From Bradyrhizobium lablabi (GTDB lineage Bacteria; Pseudomonadota; Alphaproteobacteria; Rhizobiales; Xanthobacteraceae), in contig NZ_JAFCJK010000001.1 in assembly GCF_018131005.1 (NCBI RefSeq), positions 620,001 to 684,000 of the forward strand: 64,000 nt of DNA, read 5' to 3'. This document shows, piece by piece, positions 29,421 to 39,490 of the stretch. Position 1 is the first letter of the stretch. Each line of letters begins with the position of its first letter. The translations under genes and the position numbers were made by a program. The notes under the pieces were generated by a model. That model was not told where the DNA came from. It saw only the letters and a list, made by a program, of their open reading frames with translations, and did no database searches.

Positions 29421-29633
29421 TGAATCTCTCCCTGAATGCCGTGCTTTAGGCGCTGGATGGCTGAACTTGGCGTGAGTTTTAGGAGCGTGCCTGTCACAGG
29501 TCAATCGACGGTAACACGCGCCAAGCGCGCGTTACGGGGAGGTCTTGTCCTATCTTGAGGCCGTGGAGAGGGTGGAAAACCCCGCGCACTTGGATAGGAC
29601 CGGGCGGCGAAATTCTGTAGTTTCCGCCACCTG

Positions 29634-32360
29634 ATGACCATCCAGCAATCCATCCCTGTTCCGCCTGAACCTGCCTCCGCTGCCGAGACGCCGTCGCGCG
29701 TCACGCCGATGATGGAACAGTACCTCGAAATAAAGGCGGCCCACCCCGGCCTCCTGCTGTTCTACCGGATGGGTGATTTCTACGAGCTGTTCTTCGAGGA
29801 TGCCGAGATCGCCTCGAAAGCGCTCGGCATCGTGCTCACCAAGCGCGGCAAGCATCAGGGCATGGACATCCCGATGTGCGGCGTACCGGTCGAGCGGTCG
29901 GAGGATTACCTGCACCGCCTGATCGGCGCCGGCCATCGTGTCGCGGTGTGCGAGCAGACCGAGGATCCGGCCGCGGCGCGCGCCCGCGGCAACAAGAGCG
30001 TGGTCCGCCGAGGTGTGGTGCGGCTGGTGACGCCGGGCACGCTGACCGAAGATACGCTCCTTGACGCCCGCACCAACAATTATCTGCTGGCGATCGCGCG
30101 CGCGCGGGGCTCGGCCGGCGCCGACCGGCTCGGCCTTGCCTGGATCGACATCTCGACCTCCGAATTCATGGTAACGGAGTGCTCGACCGCGGAGCTCGCG
30201 GCGACGCTTGCCCGCATCAATCCGAACGAGGCCATCGTCACCGATGCGCTCTATGGCGACGGCGAACTCGCGCCCATCCTGCGCGAATTGCCGGCGGTGA
30301 CGCCGCTGACCCGCGACGTGTTCGACAGCGCCACGGCCGAACGGCGGCTGTGCGATTATTTCGCGGTTGCGACCATGGACGGCCTGTCGGCGATGTCGCG
30401 GCTGGAAGCAACCGCCGCTGCCGCCGCGGTGACCTATATCGACCGCACCCAGGTCGGCAAACGTCCGCCCCTGTCACCGCCGGCGCGCGAGGCAGCCGGC
30501 ACCACGATGGCGATCGATCCGGCGACCCGCGCCAATCTCGAACTGACGCGCACCCTCGCCGGCGAGCGCCGCGGCTCGCTGCTCGATGCGATCGATTGCA
30601 CGGTCACCGCCGCGGGCTCGCGGCTGCTGGCGCAGCGTCTCGCCGCACCGCTGACCGATAGCGCGGCGATCGCGCGACGGCTCGATGCAGTCTCGGCCTT
30701 CGTCGGCGACAGCGCCGCACGCGAGGACATCCGCACCGTGCTGCGCGCCGCACCCGACATGTCGCGGGCGCTGGCGCGGTTGTCGGTCGGCCGCGGCGGC
30801 CCGCGCGACCTCGCAGGATTACGCGACGGCATCCTTGCCGCCGACCAGGCGCTCGACCTGCTGGCGCAGCTCGAAAGCCCGCCGGCGGAAGTCATGGCCG
30901 TCATGGCGGCACTGCGCCGGCCATCGCGCGATCTGGCGCGCGAATTCGCCCGCGCGCTGTCCGAGCAACTGCCGCTGATCAAGCGCGACGGCGGCTTCGT
31001 CCGCGAAGGCTATGAAGCCGCGCTCGACGAGAGCCGCAATTTGCGCGACGCCTCGCGCCTCGTCGTCGCCGCGATGCAGGCGCGCTATGCCGAGGACACC
31101 GGCATCAAATCCCTGAAGATCCGGCACAACAATGTGCTCGGCTATTTCGTCGAGGTGACTGCGCAGCACGGCGACAAATTGATGGCGCCGCCGCTGAATG
31201 CGACCTTCATCCATCGCCAGACGCTTGCCGGGCAAATCCGCTTCACCACCGCGGAACTCGGCGAGATCGAGGCCAAGATTGCCAACGCCGGCGAGCGCGC
31301 GCTCAACCTCGAGATCGAGATCTTCGAGCGGCTGAGCGCGATGGCGCTTGCCGCCGGCGACGATTTGCGTAACGCCGCGCATGCATTTGCGATGCTCGAT
31401 GTCGCGACCGCTCTGGCGAAGCTTGCGGTCGACGACCATTACGCGCGACCCGAGGTCGATAGCTCGCTCGGCTTTGCGATCGAGGGCGGGCGGCATCCGG
31501 TGGTCGAGCAGGCGCTAAGGCGGGACGGGCAACCGTTCATCGCCAATGCCTGCGATCTCTCTCCGACGCCCGGGCAGAAATCCGGCCAGCTCTGGCTGAT
31601 CACCGGCCCCAACATGGCCGGCAAATCGACCTTCCTGCGCCAGAACGCACTGATCGCGCTGCTGGCGCAGATCGGCTCCTACGTGCCGGCATCGCGCGCA
31701 CGGCTCGGCATCGTCGACCGCCTGTTCTCGCGCGTCGGCGCAGCCGATGATCTCGCACGGGGGCGCTCGACGTTCATGGTCGAGATGGTCGAAACCGCTG
31801 TCATCCTGAATCAGGCGAGCGAGCGGTCGCTCGTCATCCTCGACGAGATTGGACGAGGCACGGCAACCTTCGATGGCCTCTCGATCGCCTGGGCCGCGAT
31901 CGAGCATCTGCATGAAAACAACCGCTGCCGCACCCTGTTCGCCACCCACTATCATGAGCTGACCGCGCTTTCCGCAAAACTGGCACGGATGTTCAACGCC
32001 ACCGTGCGCGTGAAGGAATGGCAGGGCGACGTCGTGTTCCTGCACGAGGTGCTGCCGGGTTCGGCCGACCGCTCCTATGGCATCCAGGTCGCGAAGCTCG
32101 CGGGGCTGCCACCCGCCGTCATCGCGCGCGCCAAATCCGTGCTGGCCAAACTGGAAGCACAAGACCGCGGCCAGACCGCACGCGCGCTGGTCGATGATCT
32201 CCCGCTCTTCGCCGTCCCCTCCCGCGCGACGGCGGACGCCCCGCCGAGCGAGACCGAGCTGTTGATGGAAGCGGTGAAAGCGCTGCATCCGGACGAAATG
32301 TCGCCGCGCGAAGCGCTGGAGGCGCTTTATGCGCTGAAGGCGAAGCTGCCGAAGCAGTGA
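29634..32360 (+). CDS. mutS: DNA mismatch repair protein MutS
   Basis: A 908 aa mismatch-recognition ATPase. The mismatch-binding Phe-x-Glu motif is in DFYELFFED (Phe49, Glu51). Clamp and lever domains fill 270-560. ATPase motifs: Walker [10 protein letters not shown] near 658-666, [15 protein letters not shown] near 736, and the HYHELTAL loop. Start at ATG 29634 in agreement with the family. A small stem CCTGCC/GGCAGG at 32366-32380 lies just past the stop but lacks a T tract. It is divergent from pcaF. In many relatives glnD is next to mutS; here it lies 10.3 kb away. Confidence 0.97.
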   Translation: MTIQQSIPVPPEPASAAETPSRVTPMMEQYLEIKAAHPGLLLFYRMGDFYELFFEDAEIASKALGIVLTKRGKHQGMDIPMCGVPVERSEDYLHRLIGAGHRVAVCEQTEDPAAARARGNKSVVRRGVVRLVTPGTLTEDTLLDARTNNYLLAIARARGSAGADRLGLAWIDISTSEFMVTECSTAELAATLARINPNEAIVTDALYGDGELAPILRELPAVTPLTRDVFDSATAERRLCDYFAVATMDGLSAMSRLEATAAAAAVTYIDRTQVGKRPPLSPPAREAAGTTMAIDPATRANLELTRTLAGERRGSLLDAIDCTVTAAGSRLLAQRLAAPLTDSAAIARRLDAVSAFVGDSAAREDIRTVLRAAPDMSRALARLSVGRGGPRDLAGLRDGILAADQALDLLAQLESPPAEVMAVMAALRRPSRDLAREFARALSEQLPLIKRDGGFVREGYEAALDESRNLRDASRLVVAAMQARYAEDTGIKSLKIRHNNVLGYFVEVTAQHGDKLMAPPLNATFIHRQTLAGQIRFTTAELGEIEAKIANAGERALNLEIEIFERLSAMALAAGDDLRNAAHAFAMLDVATALAKLAVDDHYARPEVDSSLGFAIEGGRHPVVEQALRRDGQPFIANACDLSPTPGQKSGQLWLITGPNMAGKSTFLRQNALIALLAQIGSYVPASRARLGIVDRLFSRVGAADDLARGRSTFMVEMVETAVILNQASERSLVILDEIGRGTATFDGLSIAWAAIEHLHENNRCRTLFATHYHELTALSAKLARMFNATVRVKEWQGDVVFLHEVLPGSADRSYGIQVAKLAGLPPAVIARAKSVLAKLEAQDRGQTARALVDDLPLFAVPSRATADAPPSETELLMEAVKALHPDEMSPREALEALYALKAKLPKQ

Positions 32361-32517
32361 GAGTGCCTGCCGTCGGCAGGATGCGGCAGCGAGTGCAACC
32401 CACCACCTCTTTCTCTACGTCGATGTGATGGTTTGCGCCTTGTCAACCCACTTTACGCTTTCTGCTTCTCCGCTTCTGATTCTCAAGAGCGGCAAGTCAT
32501 CCCGATATCGCGACCTT

Positions 32518-32532
32518 CTCGTTTCGAACGAG
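32518..32532 (+). promoter_or_regulatory. Palindrome upstream of the cupin gene
   Basis: CTCGTTTCGAACGAG, arms CTCGTT/AACGAG with a TCG centre, 95 bases before the cupin start in a relatively A/T-rich 270-base gap. It could be a regulator site. No other element is seen in 32361-32626. Confidence 0.3.
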
Positions 32533-32626
32533 TGCCGAGTTTCGTTTGTAACCAAAAATCCAAAATCTGAAACTGTTATGCAGCGGAACTTTGCAATGCA
32601 GGAAAGTTGAAGAAAGGTGGATTGCG

Positions 32627-33175
32627 ATGAGCGACGCGGCGAGACGGCAACAGCCACGGGCCTACAAGAGGGCGCCCGCGTTGAGCAATTCGACGTGGTA
32701 CAAGGGCATTCTCATAAGCCAGTTAGCCGGAACCGCAGACAACAACGGGGCATTCGATATCAGTCTTGGCAGGATGAGGCGAGGTACCGAGCCGCCGCCT
32801 CATGTCCACTCGCGAGAAGACGAGTTCTTCTACCTGCTCGCGGGTGAAATGAACGTTTATGCAGACGGCGAAGTCTTTCATATGACCGCCGGAGAATGCA
32901 TGTTTCTTCCGCGTCTAAAGCCGCATGCGTTTTTAGTTGTGTCTGAGGAAATACACATCATCGTCCTCCTTACGCCCGGTGGCTTCCTGGACGCCGTCAA
33001 CAAGATGAATGCGCCGGCCGAGCGGATGGAGGTGCCCAACGATTCCGATGTTGCTACCTATGCGAATGTCGACCTCACAGAAACGATCAAGATATTTAAG
33101 CGGATTGGACTGCGATTACTGACTCCGGACGAGATCCACGCCGAAATGCCCGAATATCCCACCTCGCACGGCTAG
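32627..33175 (+). CDS. Cupin domain protein
   Basis: A 182 aa single-cupin protein. Metal motif 1 reads PPHVHSREDEFFYLLAGEM (two His and Glu) and motif 2 GECMFLPRLKPHAF (His). It could be a dioxygenase, isomerase or sugar-binding protein; nothing narrows it down. Start at ATG 32627 with GAAAGGTGG upstream. It is less G+C-rich than mutS before it and stands alone, which suggests acquisition. The downstream membrane-protein gene converges on it. Confidence 0.8.
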   Translation: MSDAARRQQPRAYKRAPALSNSTWYKGILISQLAGTADNNGAFDISLGRMRRGTEPPPHVHSREDEFFYLLAGEMNVYADGEVFHMTAGECMFLPRLKPHAFLVVSEEIHIIVLLTPGGFLDAVNKMNAPAERMEVPNDSDVATYANVDLTETIKIFKRIGLRLLTPDEIHAEMPEYPTSHG

Positions 33176-33224
33176 CCAGACCTATCTCTCACGAAGTTGG
33201 CCTCACCCCAGATCTCGACGCGAC

Positions 33225-33273
33225 AACAAAACACTTCCCGGAAACCAGATCCCGCTTTTTGGTTCATGCTCTA
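33225..33273. repeat. Diverged intergenic repeat (family A end)
   Basis: AACAAAACACTTCCCGGAAA through GGTTCATGCTCTAAG. It matches the TTCCGGATCATGCTCTAG end of family A. The TTAGAGCATGA read on the minus strand forms the last codons and stop of the following gene (33264). Confidence 0.5.
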
Positions 33274-34070
33274 AGTCCGCGTCGCTTCCTTCTTCCGTTC
33301 CACCACAGCGTCAGATTCCAGCAGATGCAGGTGGCGAGCGCCAGGCTCAGGCCGATCGCCGAGCCGAATTGCAGCACCGCGATGTGCATGACTGCGATCG
33401 CAAGCCCAAATCCCATCAGGCCCCAGGCACCGTTGGCGATGACGGCCGCGGTCGGCGGCCCGCCAATGCGCGGATGCAGAATGAGCATCATCGAGGTGAA
33501 CACGATCGGAAACAGCGCCATCACGCCACTGACGCGCGGGCCGACCCAGCCCGACGTCGTCACCACGACTGCAACCAGCGTCGCGACGAGCGAAGCGCGC
33601 AGCGGGATGTCGTACCAGCGGCGGGTAATCAGCGGCATCTTTGCGACGTGCCGATACGGCCTGAGCAGCGGGATGCAGATCGCGAAGGTGATGGCGTTGA
33701 CGATCAACCCCGCGATGAGCGTCCACTGGAACTGGCGCATGATGGAGGCGATCACGAGCCATGCCGCAATCGCCGATCCGGCACTTACCAATCCGCTGAA
33801 TCGTTGTGCCAGCACGGCATAGGTGAGGCCCATATAAATCGTCGCAGCGTTGACCGGCAGGCTCGCCAGCGCGCCCTCCGCGATGAAGGCGGCGTCATGA
33901 TCGAGCGCCAAGAATGTGTAGGATGGCCCCGCCGAGATCGGCAGCGTGGCGACCAGCGCGCCGATCACCGGGCCTGAACGCTCCGTAATGATCGATGCAC
34001 TCACCACGAACGCCGCCGTGATGGCCATGCGTAGCACGAGCGTGAGAAGAAAGATGAGTTCGGGGGACAT
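33264..34070 (-). CDS. Hypothetical polytopic membrane protein
   Basis: A 268 aa protein starting MSPELIFLLTLVLRM (AAGGCAACG upstream); a longer frame to 34289 is probably noncoding. Eight or nine hydrophobic segments cover nearly the whole length, with short charged loops (RPYRHVAKMP, HPRIGGPP) and a basic C-terminus. I do not recognise a family. The last three codons and stop are contributed by a repeat. It is codirectional with the LysR gene upstream but 323 bases away. Confidence 0.7.
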   Translation of the reverse strand: MSPELIFLLTLVLRMAITAAFVVSASIITERSGPVIGALVATLPISAGPSYTFLALDHDAAFIAEGALASLPVNAATIYMGLTYAVLAQRFSGLVSAGSAIAAWLVIASIMRQFQWTLIAGLIVNAITFAICIPLLRPYRHVAKMPLITRRWYDIPLRASLVATLVAVVVTTSGWVGPRVSGVMALFPIVFTSMMLILHPRIGGPPTAAVIANGAWGLMGFGLAIAVMHIAVLQFGSAIGLSLALATCICWNLTLWWNGRRKRRGLRA

Positions 34071-34393
34071 CGTTGCCTTGTAACTTTCCCCTGAAGGGGG
34101 ACATTTTGCAATAGGCGATATCGCTTCGATGCTCGTAAGCCGCTGAAACTGCAAAACGATTATCTGTGACCTTCTCAGGTCGGTTGTGATAGTACGCGGC
34201 CGCCTCCGGAGTTCTAGGATCTCTCGTCGGCGAGACGGGACTTCCGATTCTCGCGCTTGATTTCGCTGGCGTCGCACGGTGGTGGACACCCCTCACAGCA
34301 GAGAGTGCGTTCGAGCGACAGCCGAATGCGGGTTGTCGCAATCAACAAAGCGCCGACGGCCGCGTTTGCGAATCGCTTGCGGCAAGTCAATCG
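34071..34393. other. 323-base gap with one half of a flanking direct repeat
   Basis: No credible gene. It holds CCCCTGAAGGGGG (a short stem, 34087-34099), a palindrome TCTCGTCGGCGAGA at 34222-34235 resembling the LysR boxes at 35308, and at 34275-34307 a 33-base sequence that recurs imperfectly at 38883-38915. Confidence 0.5.
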
Positions 34394-35287
34394 TCACGCC
34401 TGATGACTTACGTTCCCATAACCCCGGCAAACCTCGATGAAGGCCTGTACGACCGGTGAGTTGCGCGCTGAGCGATAGGCCAGGGCGAGTTCGACCTTGC
34501 GGTCGTAGTTCGAAATCTCGCTGTAACGGACATTGGGCATGGCGAGCGCGCGCAACGATTCGGGCACGAGCGCGATCCCGCAACCTGCGCCGACCAGAGT
34601 GATGGCCGACAGGAAGTCGCGCACCTGGACGACCCGCTCGGGTGTGGGACCGCCGGCTGCAACGAAGTCGGCGGCATGCTCGGCGAAGCCGCCGGACTTC
34701 GGCACCACAAAGGTCTCGTCGGCGAGCGCGCGGATCTCGGGGTCGGCCGACCGCGGATGCCCGACCGGCAGCGCCAACAGCAGCTTTTCGGTGCGCAGCA
34801 CCTCGACCACGACGCCCTCGGGATAATTCGGACGCGGCCTGATGAAGCCCACGTCCAGCTTGCCCTCCGCGATGGCCGCGAGCTGCTGAAACGTTTCCAT
34901 CTCAGAGATCCGCAGGACGATGCCAGGGCGCTCCTCGCGGAAGGTCAACATCGCGAGCGAGAGCAGGCCGGAGAAAGCGACCGAGGCGACGTAGCCGATC
35001 TCGACGTGGCCGAGCATGCCGCGCCCGGCGAGGCGGCCGACGGATTCTGCGATATCAATTTGCCGCAGCGCATTTCGCGCCTCGGTCAGGAAGAGCTGAC
35101 CGGCGTCGGTCAGAGTCACTGAGGACCGCTTGCTTCGGCCCAGCAGCCTTACGCCTAACTGGGCTTCAAGTTGCTTTACTTGAGTGCTGAGGGCCGACTG
35201 GGCGACGTGCAGGTGGTCTGCCGCCTTCGTGAAATGCAGATATTCCGCGACAGCCACGAAATAGCGAAGTTGCCGGACATCGAGCAT
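34394..35287 (-). CDS. LysR-type transcriptional regulator of the aae-like efflux cassette
   Basis: A 297 aa regulator. The helix-turn-helix spans MLDVRQLRYFVAVAEYLHFT through AADHLHVAQSALSTQVKQLE; an effector-binding domain of the LysR type covers about 90-290. It is divergently placed from the FUSC-DUF1656-HlyD cassette across a 209-base region holding LysR-type palindromes. This is the arrangement of AaeR and AaeXAB, suggesting activation by an aromatic carboxylic acid. Confidence 0.88.
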   Translation of the reverse strand: MLDVRQLRYFVAVAEYLHFTKAADHLHVAQSALSTQVKQLEAQLGVRLLGRSKRSSVTLTDAGQLFLTEARNALRQIDIAESVGRLAGRGMLGHVEIGYVASVAFSGLLSLAMLTFREERPGIVLRISEMETFQQLAAIAEGKLDVGFIRPRPNYPEGVVVEVLRTEKLLLALPVGHPRSADPEIRALADETFVVPKSGGFAEHAADFVAAGGPTPERVVQVRDFLSAITLVGAGCGIALVPESLRALAMPNVRYSEISNYDRKVELALAYRSARNSPVVQAFIEVCRGYGNVSHQA

Positions 35288-35307
35288 TCCAAGGATCTCC
35301 GGATTTT

Positions 35308-35352
35308 ATCTCGGCTCGAGATTAAACGATATCGTCTCGCTATTGGACGAGA
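35308..35352. promoter_or_regulatory. LysR-type operator pair between regulator and efflux cassette
   Basis: ATCTCGGCTCGAGAT at 35308-35322 is a perfect palindrome with the T-N11-A form of LysR recognition sites. A second, looser copy, TCTCG-N8-CGAGA, lies at 35335-35352 next to a palindrome ACGATATCGT (35326-35335). The layout, one strong and one weak site just upstream of the lysR start, matches recognition and activation sites of an autoregulated LysR system. Confidence 0.55.
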
Positions 35353-35496
35353 TCAATGGGCGAGCGCACCTTTCATCCGTGAGGGAACGCGCCTGGACGA
35401 AGTCAGCGCTTTGTCGAGCAATCGGCGCGGAAGAGATGGCGCCGTCCAGTTGAGGTTCCGGCTCCGCTAGATGGCGCGTCCGATGGAAAACACTCA

Positions 35497-37561
35497 ATGA
35501 CTACCGATGAGCCCAGCCGAATGTCCTTGCCCAGGTTCCCGGAGCGACAGGTCCGTGTGCTCGATTTGGAACGTCTGAACAGGATGGCCGCAGGCACGGT
35601 TCCCGCGCTTCTCTTCGGCTTGCGGCTTTGGGCTTCTGTTTGCCTCGCGCTCTATATCGCTTTCTGGCTCGAACTCGACAGCCCGTTTTGGGCCGGCACC
35701 TCGGCGGCGATCGTCTGTCAGCCGCAGCTCGGCGCAGCACTGCGCAAGGGGTGGTTCCGCATGATCGGCACGCTGGTCGGCGCTATCGCGATCGTTGTGC
35801 TGACCGCATGCTTTCCGCAGGATCGTGCATCGTTTCTCCTTGGGCTCGCCCTGTGGGGAGCGGCATGTGCATTCGTCGCGACGTTAGTCCGCAACTTTGC
35901 AGGCTATGGCGCAGCGCTGGCCGGCTATACGGCGGCAATTATTGCCAGCGATCAGCTCGGCGCAATCGGCGGCGTACACGGTGACGTCTTCATGCTGGCT
36001 GTCACCCGTGCAAGCGAGACTTCCATTGGCATCGTCTGCGCCGGCGTCGTTCTCGCTGGAACCGATCTCGGCAGCGCCCGCAGGCGGCTAGCCACGCTCT
36101 TTGCAGACCTGGAGGCACGAATCGCAGCGGGACTTACCGGCACATTCGCGCCGACCGGGCCTGAACCATCTACCACGCGATCGATGCGGCGTGCACTCGT
36201 GCAGAGAGCTATTGCCCTCGACCCGATGATCGACGAAACGCTCGGGGAATCGGCTCAAATCCGTTATCATTCGTCGGTCTTGGAGAGGGCGGTGGAAGGC
36301 TTGTTCGCCGCCCTGGCCGGCTGGCGTACGGCGGCAAATCACCTTGTCGAGCTGCCCAGCGCGGAGTCCCGGCAAGACGCGGCAATCATCCTGCAAATCC
36401 TGCCGCTCGAGCTGCGATCCACAAACGCCGAGCCGTCGCGGTGGATCGCTGATCCGACCGGCCTGGGCAGGCTCTGTGAGACGACCGCGCGCCGGCTAAT
36501 CGAGCTGCCCTCTCGCACCCCATCGCTCCGCCTGCTCGCCGACCAGACCGCCGAAGCGCTGGTCGGCATGTCGCTTGCGGCGAAGGGCCTGGCTTTGCTT
36601 GTCGCCGCCCCCCGCTCGACCTGTCCCGCGCCGCCACAATGTCATCCGCCTGCACGTCGCGGACTGGCTGCCAGCTCTGGTCAATGCAGCGCGCGCATTC
36701 GTTACGGTCTGCTCCGTCGCGTTGTTTTGGATCGTCACCGCCTGGCCGGGCGGCGCTGAGGCCATCACCTTCGCAGCCATCTCCGTCATTCTGTTCGCGC
36801 CGCGAGCGGATCAGGCTCACGCGGGGGCCATGGGCTTCATGGTGGGTACCGGAATCGCAGCTGTTGCCGCGTCGATCATCAGGTTCGCGGTGCTGCCGCA
36901 CCTGGAGACCTTTGCCGCCTTCAGCCTCGCGATCGGCCTTTGGCTGGTCCCCGCCGGTGCCGCGGCGGGGAATTGGAGAAGCGGCGCGCTCACCTATATG
37001 GCGGCGTATTTTGTACCGTTGCTCGCGCCCGAGAACCAGATGAGCTACGACGCAGCGCAATTCTACAACGCGGCGCTCGCGATCCTCGCCGGCATCGGCG
37101 CCGCGGCACTGTCGTTTCGCCTGCTGCCACCACTGTCGCCGGAATTCTGCGCCCGACGGTTGCTGGCCTTGACCTTGCGCGACCTGCGCCGTCTCGCGAT
37201 GGGGCGGACGTTCGGCGACTGGATGGGCCACATCCATGGCCGGCTCTCGGCCATGCCGCGAGGAGCGATCCCTCTACAGCGCGCTCAACTGTTGGCGTCG
37301 CTCTCAGTGGGATCCGAGATAGTCGGGCTGCGCCCTCTGGCTCGACGGCTCGGCGTCGGCACCGATTTCGAACACGCTCTCGCCGCTCTGGCGGAAGGCG
37401 AGAGTTCGATCGCCATTGAGCACCTCACTCGCCTCGACGCGGCGCTCGCCGGTAACAGATTTGCCCAACGCGAGGTGGTGCAGGCGCGCGCTCGCATTCT
37501 CACCCTATCGGAGGTGTTGCTTGAGCACGCCGATTACTTCGATTCAGGAGCACTAACATGA
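35497..37561 (+). pseudogene. aaeB: FUSC-family aromatic-acid exporter gene (AaeB-like) split by a frameshift
   Basis: Two frames together encode one protein. The first (from 35497) gives a FUSC domain with LRLWASVCLALYIAFWLELD and FWAGTSAAIVCQPQLGAAL; it is correct up to about GLALLVAAP, then runs out of frame to 36759. The second frame, read through about 36610, continues ARPVPRR then WLPALVNAARAFVTVCSVAL, a second set of membrane helices, and ends at 37561 overlapping the next start. Removing one base from the run of six C at 36608-36613 restores a 687 aa protein of normal family length. It may be a recent mutation, a sequencing error in the run, or a recoding site. The product would export aromatic acids with the two downstream proteins. 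Confidence 0.8.
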
Positions 37562-37776
37562 GGTTTGTCGAGGTCAACCTGTTCGGTGTGTATGTTGCAC
37601 CCATTTCGCTCATGATGGTCGGCGCCTGGCGCGTCACGATTGCGCTGCGCCGGGTCCTCAGCCGCTTTGGTTTGCTCCGATACGTCTGGCATCCAGCCCT
37701 GTTCGTGTTTGCCACGTACATCATCGTTCTTTCGTCCTGGGTTCTGATCGTGGCCCACTGGAGTTCGCCATTATGA
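37558..37776 (+). CDS. aaeX: DUF1656 small membrane protein (AaeX-like)
   Basis: A 72 aa protein with two membrane segments (about 7-27 and 43-67), the DUF1656 pattern (EVNLFGVYVAPISLMMVGAW). Its start ATGA overlaps the FUSC gene stop and its stop overlaps the next start, so the three are translationally coupled. DUF1656 proteins are constant companions of FUSC pumps; their role is not settled. Confidence 0.88.
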   Translation: MRFVEVNLFGVYVAPISLMMVGAWRVTIALRRVLSRFGLLRYVWHPALFVFATYIIVLSSWVLIVAHWSSPL

Positions 37777-38750
37777 CCGTTACTGAAATCATATCGAAGC
37801 AAGGCAAGAGGCCCGATCATCGTGAGCAGAGCCCGTTCCTTGCGCCGGAAACGGATGAGTTCGCCAGACGTCGTATCAAGGTAATTCCGTTCCTGATCAC
37901 CCTGGCAACCGTCGCGCTTGCCGGGCTGCTCGGCTGGGCGATGTGGCGCGTCTATATGGAGGCACCGTGGACGCGCGACGCTACCGTGCGCGCCTATGTC
38001 GTCACGATCGCGCCCGAGGTGTCGGGCCGGATTGTGGAACTGCCGGTCGCCGACAATCAATTCGTCCACAAGGGCGACCTGCTCATGGTCGTTGATCCCA
38101 CGAACTTCGCGATTGCCGCCCGGCTCGCAGATGCCGCCGTCGACCAGGCGCAGGCCCTCGCGCAGAATGCGCGGGCCCAGTCGGAGCGCCGGCAGAAGCT
38201 GACTGATCTGGCGATCTCGCAGGAAGAGCAGCAGACGTTCTCCAGCAACTCGCTGAGCGCCGATGCGGCCTATCAGCAGGCGCTTGCGAAACGCGACCAG
38301 GCGCATGTCGACCTCGAGCGCACCCGCATCGTCTCTCCGGTCAACGGGTATGTGACGAACTTGCAGGTGCAACTTGGCGATTTCGTCACTGTCGGGCAGA
38401 GGAGCATCTCGCTCGTCAACACCGATTCCTTTTGGGTCGACGCATATTTCGAGGAGACCAATCTGCGAGGGATTCGCGAAGGAGACCTCGCTTCGATCAA
38501 ATTGATGGGCCACGGCGAAGTCGTTCGTGGGCATGTCGAGAGCGTCGCCCGCGGCATCGATATACCAAACACTCAGCCGGACACGTCCGGTCTCGCCTCG
38601 GTAAATCCGATCTTCACCTGGGTCCGCCTCGCGCAGCGCATTCCGGTGCGCATCCATCTCGATGACGTGCCAAGCGACGTGCGGCTGGTGGCCGGATTGA
38701 CCGCCACGGTACAGATTGAGCCAGGATCAGCGAAGCGGTCGCATCATTGA
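37773..38750 (+). CDS. aaeA: HlyD-family membrane fusion protein (AaeA-like)
   Basis: A 325 aa periplasmic adaptor for the FUSC pump. One anchor helix (about 40-60) precedes the lipoyl half APEVSGRIVELPVADNQFV, a short coiled coil (about 115-175) and the second lipoyl half SPVNGYVTNLQVQLGDFV. The shorter hairpin distinguishes it from the EmrA-like protein at 18.8 kb and matches AaeA. The start overlaps the DUF1656 stop by four bases (ATGA). Confidence 0.87.
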   Translation: MTVTEIISKQGKRPDHREQSPFLAPETDEFARRRIKVIPFLITLATVALAGLLGWAMWRVYMEAPWTRDATVRAYVVTIAPEVSGRIVELPVADNQFVHKGDLLMVVDPTNFAIAARLADAAVDQAQALAQNARAQSERRQKLTDLAISQEEQQTFSSNSLSADAAYQQALAKRDQAHVDLERTRIVSPVNGYVTNLQVQLGDFVTVGQRSISLVNTDSFWVDAYFEETNLRGIREGDLASIKLMGHGEVVRGHVESVARGIDIPNTQPDTSGLASVNPIFTWVRLAQRIPVRIHLDDVPSDVRLVAGLTATVQIEPGSAKRSHH

Positions 38751-38882
38751 TCGCTGCTCATGTACGGAACCCGCTTTAGGCCGCGAGGCGTCGGCATCGA
38801 AGGGGCATCCGTGCCTTGCCACTCGCGATAGCGGCGCCACTCGGCGCGCCGCCGCTGCCGCGTCTTGGCGGCTGACGGCGAG

Positions 38883-38915
38883 CACGATGGTTGACGACCC
38901 CTCCAGCAGAGAGTG
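38883..38915. repeat. Right copy of a 33-base direct repeat flanking the aae-like region
   Basis: CACGATGGTTGACGACCCCT continuing CCAGCAGAGAGTG; it agrees with 34275-34307 at 26 of 33 positions by my hand alignment, with the last 11 bases identical. The two copies bracket the lysR-aaeBXA segment. They may be ends of an ancient insertion or just another dispersed repeat. Confidence 0.4.
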
Positions 38916-38922
38916 AAGATCA

Positions 38923-39432
38923 TCACACCCGTTGCATCGATACCGACACCTTCGGGCCATTTTTGATGGTCTGATAGACCACGCAATAGCGCTCAGTCAG
39001 CCTCAGAAGCGAATCAAGCTTCTCCTGCGGAGCGTCGGTGCCGACCTCGAAACGCAAGCGGATTTCACGAAAGCCGACCGGGGCTTCCTTGTCGACACCG
39101 AGCGTGCCGCGGAAATCGAGGTCGCCCTCGGCAAAGACGTTACCGCTCTTGAGTGGCACTTCGACGGCGGTCGCGACCGATTTCAGCGTCACGCCGGCGC
39201 AGGCGACCAGCGCCTCCAGGAGCATGTCGCCGGAACAGAGCTCGAGACCGGAGCCGCCGGTTGCGGGGTGGAGGCCGGCGACCGCGAGCGCGCGGCCGGT
39301 CTCGATCTTGCAGGAAATGCCTTCGCGTTCGATCGAGCCCTTGGCCTTCAGCGTGACCACGGCGGCCGAGGGATCGGCCTTGTAGCGCTCCTTGATCGGG
39401 GCCTGCATTGCGCGGAGTTCGGCGGCGTCCAT
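38923..39432 (-). CDS. OsmC family protein
   Basis: A 169 aa OsmC/Ohr-fold protein. Two redox Cys are in the family positions: LEALVACAGVTL and LTERYCVVYQTI. OsmC/Ohr members reduce organic hydroperoxides; this branch lacks the MDATGGRNG opening of Ohr and could be YhfA-like. Start at ATG 39432 with GGGAGATG upstream. It is the last gene of a codirectional series beginning with the ssu-like transporter genes, 58 bases after the ATPase gene. Confidence 0.85.
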   Translation of the reverse strand: MDAAELRAMQAPIKERYKADPSAAVVTLKAKGSIEREGISCKIETGRALAVAGLHPATGGSGLELCSGDMLLEALVACAGVTLKSVATAVEVPLKSGNVFAEGDLDFRGTLGVDKEAPVGFREIRLRFEVGTDAPQEKLDSLLRLTERYCVVYQTIKNGPKVSVSMQRV

Positions 39433-39490
39433 AGTTTCATCTCCCGACGTTCGTTGTTATCTGCCGATGTAAGGCTTTAATGCGCGGATG

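Noticed and set aside
33264-34289. Longer N-terminus of the membrane protein up to 34289
   Set aside because: The extra residues are Arg-rich and unlike the membrane domain; a ribosome site and hydrophobic start fit 34070.
36575-37561. Separate gene for the second FUSC frame starting at 36575
   Set aside because: Its first 12 residues are out-of-frame translation; the family match begins only after the C run, so it is the second half of one gene.
38727-38986. Minus-strand open frames between aaeA and osmC
   Set aside because: Arg/Ser-rich, no start context, overlapping the 33-base repeat; likely repeat-derived noise.
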